From Ornithodoros turicata (lineage: Eukaryota > Arthropoda > Arachnida > Ixodida > Argasidae): a stretch of 64,000 nucleotides of DNA. Below, piece after piece: positions 11,401-22,600 of this stretch. Each line of letters opens with the position of its first letter. Positions within the stretch are counted from its first letter, which is position 1. The stretch covers positions 16,021,511 through 16,085,510 of the forward strand of contig NC_088210.1 in assembly GCF_037126465.1 (NCBI RefSeq), given 5' to 3'. The notes beneath the pieces were generated by a model. The model made no database searches. It was not told where the DNA came from and saw only the letters and a list, made by a program, of their open reading frames with translations. The translations under genes and the position numbers were made by a program.

Positions 11401-14400
11401 ACCATGGCTCTGGTCAGCGGGCTAAAGCAGCGCCATTTGGGTACCGTGGACATCGTGATGTCGTCTGCGTCTGCGAATCGGTGCAGACGAGTTCAAGTAC
11501 AGTCTTTCTGTGGCTACCACGCGGTCGCGATCTGCTTTGTGTGTGTGTGTGGGGGGGGGTATGAAAAAAGGTTGACGAGTTAGGCGAAGAAACGTACCGT
11601 AACACCAATAAACCTCTACCCGAGAAACGTCATCATGACGTTGGTTGACAGACTGAAACCGAAACACATCGGAAGGGGAGGGTTCCACGAGGTGAGTTCC
11701 ACGAATTGGACGCTTGTTCATTGCCTCCTACTGAAAGAAAAGTAGAACCGAAGGTCGCGTCCCTTTCAGGGACCATTGTAATCCCCTCAAGACCGTGGCT
11801 TTTGGGCGCGACCTTGTTCGCCTCTACCTTCGAGCGTAGTTCAACGCTACCAAATTGGTGGCGCTGTCGAATACTATGACGACATTTGTTTACAAACAGG
11901 GAGGGGCCTATTCTGCTCCACTGCCACGCAGTAAATGTCCTTCTTGGACGCACATGTAGCACACCATCAACGCCAGCGGGGCACACTAGAGTCACTAAAT
12001 AGTCGCTAGTCACAATAGTCTAAATAGTCACAATAGAGTCACTATTTAGTGACTCTAGGGCACACCGATGCGCACGCAGCTTTGTGTGGATCGCAACGAT
12101 GCATTGAGGTGCCGGTGGAAGAGCCCATTGATTGGCTTACGGATTGATTGGCTTGCCATTGGATTGGATTGGATTGGCAAAGGATTGATTGGACGCTGCG
12201 GATAATCACCTTTGCCCTGATCACTTTGTTTGCATATTGCGTTCATTGCAGATGAATTACACGGAATACGATATTCACGATATCATCGCGGAGACAGCAA
12301 TACTGAACCCTATTTTCGAGGTAAGTGCTCCGAACGGGTGCCAGTGTACCGCTCGGATGTTGGGTATACTTAGCATACGTTACGTATGCGATACAGAAGT
12401 TACGTTAGCATATATCTTACAAATAGGTGCGCGGTGGTCCGGCTGTCTTCCATTTGTTCGTGTACCTTCAGTTCATCATGAGTGACATAAATCACCAGCT
12501 ATAACCCGTTGTCCTGTTGAATTATTCGCCTGTACGTTGAGAGGAAAACAGAAAATTCTTCCCTTCAGATTACCGTCAGCGGTTTTCGGCAGTATGACCC
12601 AGAGCCGTGTATGGCCTTATCCGCACTGCGCCTTTTCTAAGGATTGTATCTCATTACGGCCGATGTCTCTTGATGAGACTTTCGGCCGTAATGAGACTTC
12701 GGCCGTAATGAGATGTTACCTTTCTAAGAAGCTTTGTACAAAGACAAATTTACGCACTAAAAGCCATGTGCAGCATGAAGACTGTGATACAATTATATGG
12801 CACCATAACACGCGAGATCTGCTTCTGTATCTCGACCCCGCCGGGTCGAGAGATACAGAAGCAGATCTCGCGTGTTATCTTGGAACCAGTTCGCATTTGC
12901 CCGTTCCACAAGCAGTAAGCCATATGTCGCTGTGTTTTCTTTCTTTAGCTGTACAGATCGCAGACAAGAAGCCGACGCCACATACATAAAGCTAGGGCGT
13001 CTGAAAGTTTTCTGGGTGACCTTCCCTACTTCACTTCAGATCAACTGTTCATCATTGCACTGGCGACTGTAAGTACAGCGAAAGAAGAGCGTCAGTTGTC
13101 CCTTAGTATGTGTTCAAGCCTCAAAACATTAATGGCCATCGTGACTGTAACTACCTTGGAATACAAAGTACAAAGGGTACTTACTGTTCTGTGAGTGCCC
13201 TTCCGTCCTCTGTAGCATCGTCCGCACCCATAATCTCGTCCCTGAGGGATGGGGAGGGGGGTGGGGGCTCTGCAAGAGGATGTATTTACATGCTTTTGAC
13301 AAAATATTGCGCAATCTCACAATATTTTAGGGGAGTGCCCTCTAGATTTTGGGGAGTGTAGGGGGTTGGGGGATCTGGATAAATCACTGACTGTCCGGAC
13401 GGCCGCTTTACTGTTGAATTCCAATGGGAAATTTTGAGCAGTCAGCAGCAGTCACCAGGGGCGCTCTCGCACCACCGAACACTGCTCCTATAGGATAAGA
13501 AAGCGATAGCATCTTCGGTAAGACTGCACCGGAGTTGCCCCGGAACCACCAGGGTGCGCAGTGCTCCGCGCCGATGGCGCCCTGAGCAAGGGCAATATCG
13601 AAGATAAACCTGCACCACGGCGGTGCTCGTAGCGAAAGGCACCTGCTGTTTCGCGGTGAATTTGAAAAAGTTCTTTTTTGTTGTGACGTTTTGATTAGCG
13701 TGTAGCGTCAACTCCGAAGCCCGTCAAGGCTCCGAAGGTACTCCCAATCCGCCATTGGAATTCAACATAAGATTCTTCTTACGGGACCTCTCCGTATGAC
13801 ATGTGTAACTTATATTTGTGGAAATAAAATAAAACCGACATGGAGATACTGGTCGAGTACCCGTACGAGCGACTGTATCTTGCTTCATCGGGCGAGGTAT
13901 CGTCGGAGACGCGATTGCGAAAAAAGCAACATCCGAACTCGTTGAGTGCACCTGACCATCTGAGCCTTTCGTAGCGTCTTCTCACCTATGACCCTGCGTC
14001 TTGAGAAGAGTCCGCTCGCCAAAGCATACCTCATTTTCTGCTGCTCGTGTGTTTGTGTCGTCTGCCAGCACCATCGCGCCTTCTGCTGGAGCTGGTCGTC
14101 TGGCTGTGTCGTCTGCTAGCGCCACCGCTTTGAGCGCCCCCCTTCGCGTTTTGCGACAAACTTTCACCCTTCTTTTCTTTTTTGTTTCGGTGTCCTGCGG
14201 ATACCCTTTGCCATTTGCTTTCGCGATATTTTGTTCCCTGTGCGCTTTCGTGCTTTCCTCTTCGCTGTCCTCTGACGACATTTCGCGGGATAGTGTCGCT
14301 CGTGCGGACACCAGGTGCGGACGCAGCCGCGCCTGACTCAAGATGGCGGGCTCGCTCGCCGGCGTGGCTCAGTGTCGCTACTGTGCTCCCTATTTCGTGA

Positions 14401-14847
14401 CTCTAATAGAACCATGCGACGATTTTCTCGGGACTCCCCGCCCCTAACAGAGCCCCTAACCATCTTATAACCTGCCCCCCCCCCCCTAATTCCCGACAAA
14501 AGGGCGAAAAATGCCCGAAAAGCTAGCAGACTAGTCACATGAGCCTTGGTAAATATTCAATTATGTTTCTCTCGCAGAATCTTTGCGAGAAATACTTGCC
14601 CGAACATCTAGAAATCATGAGGGAGATTGGTATGCGCACAGCACGCACCAAGTAAGCTGCTGGGAATTTACTGCTTGGGACGTGAGAAATTAAACAATTT
14701 AATAAATTGATCTATTTCAGGGTGAACTTCCTGTTCAAGAACTGGGAAAAATTCGGTAAAATCTTCGACTGTCAGCCCGGTGACTACATGGTAGGGGATA
14801 CCTTCTGCAGAGCTTCCATTCCGTCGGCTTACCCACCGCCGCAATAA
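2226..14847 (+). CDS. M13 (neprilysin-like) peptidase homologue, catalytically degenerate; 3' eleven exons, 5' end missing
   Basis: Eleven exons join in frame: 2226-2460, 4110-4202, 6103-6197, 7518-7579, 8892-8952, 10185-10252, 10491-10600, 12252-12320, 12949-13068, 14578-14651, 14721-14847 (about 370 residues plus TAA). Every junction has AG...GT and every phase chains. The family is recognised from the order of M13 landmarks: an RLC segment (exon 1), a TYYPDLN segment in place of the NAYY substrate motif (exon 4), REMFHAYG in place of HExxHxFD (exon 6), a WYSNTT...CF segment (exon 7), DIIAE in place of ENIAD (exon 8), DQLFIIALAT then CEKYLPE (exons 9-10), and a terminal KIFDC...FC (exon 11). 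Active M13 enzymes are zinc ectopeptidases that cut small peptides. Here the first zinc His is Arg, the third-ligand Glu is Asp and NA is DP, so peptidase activity is unlikely. Five family cysteine positions are retained, which argues for a folded product. Exons encoding the N-terminal membrane anchor and most of the first domain were not found. High confidence in the family, moderate in exact ends. Confidence 0.85.
2544..3037. repeat. TA-adjacent element start with internal long hairpin
   Basis: TA then CAGGGTGTTTCAGTTAAAT at 2544, a mariner-MITE type terminus, but no matching right end was found. An inverted repeat follows, with arms 2797-2890 and 2943-3037 (about 94 bp each, one being the near-exact complement of the other) around a 52-bp loop. 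Confidence 0.65.
4110..4202 (+). CDS. M13 homologue, exon b
   Basis: Acceptor gacctgcag, donor gtaaga, 93 bases, phase 0 to 0. LKIFYLYPD matches the family's (V/I)K(I/V)GYPD region. Confidence 0.75.
4918..5166. repeat. Hairpin MITE family 1, copy 5, subfamily A
   Basis: 249 bp, TA at 4916-4917 and 5167-5168. The right-hand TA is also the left-hand TA of the next element. Confidence 0.92.
5169..6059. mobile_element. Non-autonomous long-TIR element, TA target (mariner-like)
   Basis: Begins CAGGGTGTCCCAGAAAACGT and ends with its complement, TA on both sides (5167-5168, 6060-6061). The arms, about 370 bp each, are diverged inverted copies. A G-homopolymer near 5661-5678 lies in the centre. No intact transposase frame is apparent. 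Confidence 0.88.
6103..6197 (+). CDS. M13 homologue, exon c
   Basis: Acceptor ttcttgtcgcag, donor gtaagc, 95 bases, phase 0 to 2. It contains an N-glycosylation sequon (NMT). It follows an 891-bp transposon in the intron, whose right end is at 6059. Confidence 0.75.
7518..7579 (+). CDS. M13 homologue, exon d
   Basis: Acceptor cacgcag, donor gtaagt, 62 bases. It encodes WTYMDPLDRDPTYYPDLNTL; TYYPDLN aligns with the substrate-binding NAYY..xxN motif of M13 peptidases, with DP replacing the conserved NA. Confidence 0.75.
8892..8952 (+). CDS. M13 homologue, exon e
   Basis: Strong polypyrimidine tract and cag acceptor, donor gtgagt, 61 bases. It encodes LLITPQSMQRVLETMKYL, in the position of the FPAGILQPPFF strand of active members. 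Confidence 0.75.
9297..9777. repeat. Fold-back repeat family 2, copy 1
   Basis: Ends AGAGAGTTTGGCCAT and ATGGCCAAACTCTCTCT between TATA sequences. Its right half matches the inverted left half of 10926-11399. It lies in an M13 intron. Confidence 0.7.
10185..10252 (+). CDS. M13 homologue, exon f: degenerate zinc-binding motif
   Basis: Acceptor cttgcag, donor gtatgt, 68 bases. It encodes FPAAREMFHAYGYLG, aligned to the family's GHEITHxFDxxG. The catalytic Glu and second His of HExxH are kept, but the first zinc-binding His is Arg. Confidence 0.85.
10491..10600 (+). CDS. M13 homologue, exon g
   Basis: Acceptor gcctttccag, donor gtgatt, 110 bases. DDSGVLRTWYSNTTRKNY followed by DCFE matches the conserved 'G.L..WW....F...CF' block after the zinc motif. 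Confidence 0.88.
10926..11399. repeat. Fold-back repeat family 2, copy 2
   Basis: Starts TAGGGAGAGTTTGGCCATTC and ends TTCAAACTCTCCCTATA. It shares an extended GCCATTTTGATG / GGATTCAGGC body with copy 1 in the opposite orientation. Confidence 0.7.
11990..12057. repeat. Short palindromic cluster of AGTCACTAAATAGT units
   Basis: AGAGTCACTAAATAGTC is repeated and ends with its complement ACTATTTAGTGACTCT; a hairpin-forming satellite-like patch in an M13 intron. Confidence 0.55.
12252..12320 (+). CDS. M13 homologue, exon h: degenerate third-ligand motif
   Basis: Acceptor cattgcag, donor gtaagt, 69 bases. HDIIAETAI aligns with GENIADNGG. Glu646 (neprilysin numbering), the third zinc ligand, becomes Asp; Asp650 becomes Glu; and the NGG turn is lost. 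Confidence 0.78.
12805..12878. repeat. Near-perfect 74-bp palindrome
   Basis: Left arm ATAACACGCGAGATCTGCTT...; the right arm is its complement apart from a 2-base indel, with a loop of only a few bases. It lies 70 bp before M13 exon i. Confidence 0.85.
12949..13068 (+). CDS. M13 homologue, exon i
   Basis: Acceptor ttctttag, donor gtaagt, 120 bases. LPYFTSDQLFIIALAT matches the family's 'L.P.Y....QLFF.GFAQ' strand. Confidence 0.85.
14578..14651 (+). CDS. M13 homologue, exon j
   Basis: Acceptor ctctcgcag, donor gtaagc, 74 bases. It encodes NLCEKYLPEHLEIM; the Cys corresponds to that of the family's VWC motif, although the Trp is absent. Confidence 0.82.
14721..14847 (+). CDS. M13 homologue, last exon and stop
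   Basis: Acceptor ctatttcag; ends at TAA 14845-14847. KNWEKFGKIFDCQPGD matches the 'NFPEFA.AFNC..G' block. The final Cys is present (DTFCRAS), but the usual CxxW C-terminus is replaced by a proline-rich tail. Confidence 0.85.
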
Positions 14848-14896
14848 ACACAATTTCAATTTTTTCAATTTTCAATTTTTTTCAAAAACTAATAAA
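14843..14896 (+). terminator. Poly(A) signals of the M13 homologue
   Basis: AATAAA at 14843-14848 overlaps the stop codon, and a second AATAAA lies at 14891-14896. The second is the more plausible signal because the first would leave almost no 3' UTR. Confidence 0.45.
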
Positions 14897-15002
14897 ATAT
14901 TGTATTTTATTGGGGCAGTATATTTACTTTACATGACAAGTTACGACGTACGGAACCTTCTCCAGACTTCGGACACCCGCAGCACACCAAGCCTCGGGCC
15001 AT

Positions 15003-15657
15003 TCAGGAAGTCTTTGGACAATTTTTAATTGCGGGAAGTATATCTTTTTCAATTGAACTTTGAAAATTGCCAAGCGAACCTCCCGTTTTTTTTACAGAAA
15101 TATGAAATCGTCCACAGATAACCGCAGACCCAACAGGAACTATGCACGGTATTGCAACAGAAATACTAGTTGAAATGAGTAAGAATTCCGTTTTAGCCCC
15201 GCCTGCTTGGTCGCTAAGAAGCGCGCGCGAGTGTGCGTCTAAAGGAGGAAGTGTCCCCGCCTTCATTTGTTTTGCCTTTTTTGTGATAAGACGGACTAAG
15301 ACGATTGTTTTGTTTTCTTTGTGATACGGTTATCACTAGCATCAAGGTCAAAGCAGGGGAAAGAAAGGCAAAGCAAGGGGCGGGAACACTTCCTCCTCTC
15401 CCTGCACCTTCCGTGTGCTCTTCTTTGCGGCAATCAAGCAGGCGGGACTTAAGCGGAATTTTTACGAATTTTGTTCCACTATTTCTGTCGCGGTATACTG
15501 CGCATAGTATTTGTTGGAACTGTGGTTATCCGTGGATGACTTCATATTTCAGTAAAAAAAACAAAAAAGAAACAGTGAAGTTCGCTTGGCAGTTTTCAAA
15601 GTTCAATAGAAAATAATAAATTTCCCTGAATTAAAAATTGTCCAAGGCCTTCCTAAA
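15003..15657. repeat. Long inverted repeat element
   Basis: The stretch 15010-15280 and the complement of 15375-15655 share long similarity (e.g. TTGGACAATTTTTAATT, TGAACTTTGAAAA, GCCAAGCGAAC, CACAGATAACC). A non-autonomous fold-back transposon is likely; it follows the M13 gene. Confidence 0.75.
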
Positions 15658-16004
15658 TGGCGGCAAAAGTTTCAGAAAGGTAATTGCCTAAAGTCCCACA
15701 ATCCTCCGGCGAGTCATTTTGTACTTTGCAGTGCACACGTGTTTTATATACCATGCGCATCAGTTATGTAGTCATCCAAGCAAAAAATCGCGTCATGTTG
15801 TAGTGTTCCTTTTCTCGTTTCAAGCTTCCTAAACTGCTGGAAAAGAACCGCAACTGCTTATTTTCACCAAATCTTGCTACGATATTTCAACTGGGATTGG
15901 ATAGCTGTTTGCTTTATCGCGTTCTATGATTTTTTTAGGAACGATATGGCCATCCTGTAGGGGGTCTATAACGTCTTCCCGCCTATCATCACAAAAAAAG
16001 CTAC

Positions 16005-16110
16005 GGTTAGCTGGCTAAGTCACGTCGAGATTGGGAGGTACGCGGGTTCGCATCCCGGTGCCGGCTGTGCCCACCTCTGTGAGGCCGACAACGGCGAGTC
16101 CTTTCACCGC
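16005..16110 (+). repeat. tRNA-derived SINE-like sequence
   Basis: TAGCTGGCTAAGT followed 31 bp later by GGGTTCGCATCCC resembles pol III A and B boxes. No clean cloverleaf. Confidence 0.45.
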
Positions 16111-17090
16111 CGCCACCACTACCGCTACTCTAGGGTCACGTGGTACAACCGTGCCGTGTGATCTACCCAACTCGGGAGTAGGTTTAGGTATAGTTTCGGG
16201 ACGCACCCGTAGCTGCCATTTTTTTCGTTTTCGTCTTTTTTTTTTTGTACAAGTTAGAACTATGGTAGTCCCACCTTAACCATTGCGTATATGGGAGCTT
16301 CCGGCGGATGTACGCTAGGGACTGTCGACATTCGGATCTATCATATACACATCCGACGGACGTTCGGTGTTGTTGGGGATGGAGCCAGGTTGGACCAACA
16401 AAACGAGGACAAAGATAATTTTGAGCTCGTGTAATCGTGTCCCAGCTCCCAGGCGGAAGCTCGCCTCGGGACGGCTCTGCCGAGTTCACGGCGGTTGCAT
16501 GCAACGACCACTGCTCATTCTCTCTTCTAGTACCCACAAAGCTATCTCTGGGCTGTCGTAACAGTATAAATCGAAGAGCGCTGCGGCGCCGACCTTCGAG
16601 GCCCAGCCCGATCTCCTTGCGTGACGCCATCAGGCCCTTTCTGTGACTAGCATCAACGTGGCAGGGAGATTCGACGTCTCACTGTGACGGACACAGGGCG
16701 GCGCTACTTGCGCGAGACACTTAAGCACCACCACCAGCGAGCCAGAAAAATATTTCGGGAGGGGTTTTCTGGGGACTTTACATGGGGGAGGAGGGTTCCC
16801 CCTGGTTTCCCTCTTCCAAATGCACTACCAAAAGTTACGATTATCCTAGCTGACTTGCAGCGCACCCAATAGAAATCCCTCAACTCCTTCGGAAACCCCG
16901 AGTGGTGCTCATACTTGGTGTCCAAGAAGGCAGCTCACCTACATGAAACTGAGGCATGTGTACATCCGTACCTGGCAAACATCGGGAAGGTTCACAGGTG
17001 TGCCGTTATTTGAACCATATTGCGATAGCGTCTCAAATAAATGTGACATTACTGCACGTAAACGCTGTAAGATGACACTGCATGTATCTT

Positions 17091-19609
17091 TTTATTACAA
17101 ATACCTGTACATCAGGAACGTCACTTCAAAATGTACCACATGCAAAAATAATGTGAGAAGCATCAACCTAAAAACCGCCACTACGAGTGCAATTTCCCTG
17201 CATGTCCATGTGGCATTTTGTGGTGAACACTTTGTTGATTTTTTTTTCTTTTTCCTATGTCTTTGGTAAAAGTACGGAATATTTACAAAATGAAATAAGA
17301 GAAGCACACATATGTACACACAGCAATCAGGGCGTAGGTGCACCCTGCTAGGGCACGGGCTCGAAGAGAGCAATATTACCTTGGAGCGTAACGAAGAACA
17401 TGAAACGTTATTTACAACCAGCCAGCCCTTCATCGTCCCTATCACGTATGGCTAGCACACAACCTCCAAGACGAAGATTACTAAGTAAATTGGCATATGT
17501 AATCAGACATTCAAAAACGGGGGAGCCGAGGTCTACTGAACTGCTGCTGTTATAAATACATAACGCTCTGCAAGGTTAAGCTATATATATTCACAATACT
17601 ATACCACCATATAACACAACCTAGGGAGGTGTATAATATCCATGTCGGAGTGCAGCTACAACAGGAGGTGCCCTGCGCACCTTTTCGTACCTACACATTA
17701 ATGAGGCTACGTTTTCGTATAGGGTCCATTGCAGCAATGACACAGACTGCGGACAGTGAAGTTCGCTAAAGCTCTCGTCTCCACTAGGCCCCCGGGCCTA
17801 GAAAAGGTGTAAAAGCGTTTCCGTCGAGCAAGTATGTACTACACGTTAATAAGTTACACTGCATAGAGTCACGCACGACAAAGATGACAGCCATTGCACG
17901 CAGCAATGCCCCGTATTTACACAGGTGCTGGGGGGTACAGAGTGGTGCTCACTGGAGCATACTGTGCACGTGTTCGGTATAAAAAACTCTTAACATGCAC
18001 GAAAGCGTTACGGCCGGTGTTGTTCAACTCAATGCCGCAGGCCATTTTTTTGCCCGCAGTTATAAGAGCGGCCCGCGTTGCAACTGAATCGAACGAGCGT
18101 GTGTGTCAAATGACAAGAGGCCCTGCAGAAATTGCACTGTACAACAATGTAGAATCCTGTTCGCTCTCCAGCGTACCCGCTCAACCAATATGTACAGAAG
18201 GAAGAAAATGAAGCTGTGTTGGAAAGAGAGTGCAGAAAAATACAGCTATGATTTTTAGAGTATCTTACATCCACATGGAAGACAATAGTCAAACTACAGT
18301 GTCCCATCGAAGTGTCAGGGCGGTAGGACTTAAAAGGTTTGGTATGGGGGAGATGTCGTTTAGCTGGATTTAGCGCAAAAGCAGTTAGGGTTTCGTGCAC
18401 ACTATACAGCCTCGTCGACATTCCACAAAAAATCTTAAGACTGCCGTCAGTTCCTCCGAGGCACAAAACTTGTCATTTGAATGAAAGGTTCCGATTAACA
18501 ACTTCTGCGAAAGTGGTCCTCACAAACGCAGCCTCTTAAAAGTGTCAGCCGCTTGCAGCCCAGCACTTAGCTTTAGTACAACCCCGTAGCATGGTGCCGC
18601 GCTACAGAGAAATATTCCCTGTTTCTGTACATTCTACAAACTGTGCCTCACCACACCTTGCGGCACTTGGAACTTCCAAACTGACTAGAACGTATAGCAC
18701 AAAAATGCGTCCCGAGATCTGCAGATCTTTTCAGGGACCTTCAGGGCTGTAACTACAGCGATGTTTCACGTGAGAGGTGTAGCCAAACCCTAAACATTTC
18801 CACATTTTCTCCTTCCCAGAGGAAGAATCTGACCAATGACTTTTGCCAGAGGGTTTGACCAACCCCCCCCAAGAGCCCTCCTGTACTCACGGTGCAATAC
18901 GTTACGCTGATCACGATAAGCATTGCCGGAGCACCTCGTACGTTTTATAAACTGCGACGCGCCTAGGCGTACAGCACAAACACAGTCTCTATCTATCTAC
19001 AAACTGAAAACAAAGCGCACGGACACGTGCACAATTTGTTGTTTCGTATGCATCGAAATCCCTCCATTCACCCTGCAATTCACATACACACATACACATA
19101 CCAATCAGGTGGCACAATGTTGTACAGTCGTTGATGCACCAATGCCAGCATCAGCCAAAAATCAACCGCTTATTACGTGCATCACATTTCAGACTTGAAA
19201 GAACAGGAGTGCCACATTCTATATATGTATATTTTTTCCTTTTCCGTTGTAACCCTCGTGACATAACTTGCCGATGTCTTCTCAACATTCCGTCCTTTCA
19301 ACTTAAATGCAGAAAAACCACATGCCACCCACAAAGCTAAGCACAAAAGTCTACGCGCAGCAACCTTTGCTGCAAAATTTTATGACTACATACCATGCAT
19401 ATTGTTCTTTTTTTGTTTTTGTTTGTTTCTCTTCGAAAAAATACGGTTAAAACGGGGATATACAAACTAAAAAAAAATGTAAGAAAGAAATAACAACGTT
19501 CCTAATGGCAAGATAAATGCGTGAATGCCTAAATGAATAAAACCGAGAACGGTACTTCTTTGCCGTCTGCCCGTGGGGATTACGTGAGTAGCGCCAGGAG
19601 GTCGTCCTG
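17091..19609 (-). other. Atg1: Probable Atg1 3' UTR
   Basis: After the Atg1 stop there is about 2.5 kb almost free of the palindromic repeats that fill neighbouring DNA. The first AATAAA I found in this direction is the complement of 17091-17096. Extent is inferred. Confidence 0.35.
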
Positions 19610-19683
19610 TCAGGTGGAGTCGTAAGCGTAGACCAGGCCCTGGCTCTGCAGCACAAAGAGGCGTTTCTCGACCGCATCCTTGT
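19610..19683 (-). CDS. Atg1: Atg1 exon 25 (last) and stop
   Basis: 74 bases; [15 protein letters not shown] ending at TGA, equivalent to CKLCIERRLSALL at the ULK1 C-terminus. Acceptor ctctccacag. Confidence 0.93.
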
Positions 19684-22600
19684 CTGTGGAGAGAAGCAAG
19701 TTTCGTTCAGCTTTACCCTACCTGCCAGTTTTACGCCTGTCTCACAGACGAAATATGGTATCGCAAACGTGGGAGTGAAAAAAAAAAAAATTTCTCCTTG
19801 TTGAATAAGAGATGCCACTACCTCGACATCAACACAAATGGGAAGGGGATATTCATCGTGTGCGCCGTCTGTGATTTATGCACGAAAGGCACCGCTTTCT
19901 CCCTCCCTCTTTTTCTCAAGAAGCACGACAACACAAAGGGGCCTCGAACTGGTCTCCTCAGACGATCACCCTGCAATGATTGGGCGGATCGTTTGAGGAG
20001 GCCAATGGGAGCCCACTCTGCATCGTCGGCCCTCTTGAGAAGGAGAGGAAGAGGGAAAGCGCATGTTGCGGTATTTCCTTTGCTCATAAATCGAGAATGG
20101 CGCGACAGACCAATCCCGTTCCCTTTGTGTCGGTGTCAAGGTAACAGCATCTCTCAGAGTAACAGCATTTTCAAGGTAACAGCATCTTCAGCACCAGAGG
20201 AGCAGCTTTCGCACCTTAGTGTCGCTTTAGGTTTGAAGAACCGAAACTTGCACGCTCTTATAATATAAATAGCAATGCAGTATGGGTAAGTTATTTTCTC
20301 CAAGTTATAAAGGAGACAAGAGAGTGCATAACGTCTATTATGCTACTGGTCCTAGAATGGACAGTTCCTTCCACTAAATCCTAGAGAGAGGGAGGGATCA
20401 CACACCCTTACCCTCTCTTGCACCACTCTCGTCCTTTCCATTCTCTTGGTGCACGGAGTTGCCAACTTCCCCAAACGTTCCCCATTATCCCACTGGCAAA
20501 TTTCATCCCCGTTGTTATACATAGCACTGGCACAGAAAGACTGTTAAGCTTACATCTGTTCAGAAGCTGCTTGTCCGAATCATTTCCTACTTGTTGGGCC
20601 AAGCTATGCAGCAAGATCTGCGCTGTCTGATACCGCCGGAAGCACTGCAAAGAGAGAAAGAAATGTTGCACGCATGTCAACGCAAATACGTAGGCATTCA
20701 GTGAAGTCCCAAAGACATCGCCTTTTGTGGGAATACACACGCCTCCCCCCCTCACCCAGAAAAGTGCAATCACTAGCACAAAAGCACTGCGGGAAAGCAC
20801 CAATATAGAAGGCGACGAATTAAGAACGCTTTCTCCGTCCCGTACGTGATGGAAACAAAGTCGCTTTGATTCCCAACATTGCAGAGTAATCTGCCCCCCA
20901 TTTGGTCCACTCAGGTTATCGCAAGTTTCTCTTGTAGGGACAGGAACTTTCGTTTTGTTTCGATTTTCACGACCCACTCGTGTCCGAAATAGCAAACGCA
21001 TGCTCCGTGGGGAAGAGTGCATTGAGGAGAGCAACAGCAGGGCACAAGATATTCGACCTGCAGATATTCTGCAGCAGGCGCTAAATGCCTCACCTTGTCC
21101 CTGAATTGCCAAGAGCTACCATGTGAATGCCAATCAGATCATGTATACTTGAAATCCTGGCCTACTAAAGCCGTTTTCAAGCGATGCTCTGAATGTGTCA
21201 ACATAAAAAATAACGATAGCGCTTGCTACGTGCGTGTTCAAGATCTTGGCCATGGATGCTATGATACAAGAAAAGAGGAAAACTGATGTTTTCATGCACA
21301 CGAGGAGAGTTCTTACGATAATACTGGGTCCCGGGATGTTTTCCTTTAGCAGTTCTATTCTTGTAGGGACATTTTTTTAGCTAATAAAAACAGACCAACT
21401 TCATTAACTTATGCATGAAAGCATCTGCTACACAAAATTGCAGAATGCGCGTGTTCCTGCTACAACAGAGGAACTGTGCCCTTGAAGAAATGCACTTCTG
21501 AACCTATATGCATAGATACAAAAAGTATGCTGTCTATAGAGACATTGATAGAGAGCAAAAAAAGTACTGGTATAATTGAGACTTCACTGAATTATGCACT
21601 CAACCGTTACAACGCACACATTACAGGTTCTTACCTCTTCTGGATTTCCAAAAAGCTCCTCTATGGCAGCAGACTGGCACTTCAAAAACAGATACAGAGG
21701 TTTCGTTAGGCACATAAAAAAAGATGCAAACAGACAAGTGTGGCTTGTACTGGATGTAACAAAGCCAAACACACTAAAACGTCTCCACACATTCTTTATC
21801 TTCATCAGTGGTAACGTGCACATCAAATTTACGATAGGGACATCGCCTTGCCTGCTCCCGAAATGTGCCGCACACATGAAATTAACATTCTTTTAACTAT
21901 AATAACTGCTGCATCAGCACCGTGCTCAAAACTTAAGCTGACCATTACATTTTCCCTCGTTTCCTATGGCGGCCTCTTTCCTGCTCCGGCAACCATTCAA
22001 GTACGTGACAGCATAATTAGGCGTACCATCTCTATGGCGTAGTTGTACAGCAGCCTGTCCGCTGTGATGTTCGAAGAGTGGGGATCCACGCCGGTCGCTT
22101 GCAGGATCCCCGAGCTTGCCAACTGTTTGCACTCCTTCACACAGCAGTACAAGGCATCTCGCATGGATTTCAGCACTGCACGAGAGAACAGTTCACTATT
22201 AATTAATTAGAGCCGCGCGAATATTCAAAATTTCGAATACGAATCGAATATCCGATGCTATTCGAATGTTATTAGCAACCTATTTTCAAAATTCGAAATT
22301 TTCGAATAGTACAGAAGCGGGGTATCGCTACAGCTGTTTTGCAAGTGGGCTTCGCCTTGTTATGTGAAGTTATGTGAAGCCCACTTCACGTTACACATTA
22401 CACATGAGTGTTAGGTGAAGCTCGCTTTATACTGCTTACAGTATTCTGTCACTAAAGTCTGCAACTTCTGTGACCTCATGAACAACACTATACTCTGTGC
22501 ACTGCATGTGCCAGGAAATGTACTCCCAACTTTCAGAGTTACGCTCAGTAACAGATGGAAATACGTGCAGTTTCTAAAAAAAAAGTACAGGAAATTGACG

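Noticed and set aside
14001..14341. Overlapping open frames of 111 and 119 codons on opposite strands
   Set aside because: Low-complexity sequence inside an M13 intron; no homology, and the gene's splicing passes over it.
20408..21112. 234-codon minus-strand open frame
   Set aside because: Only the 91 bases of Atg1 exon 24 in its middle are coding; good splice sites bound them and the flanks have no homology.
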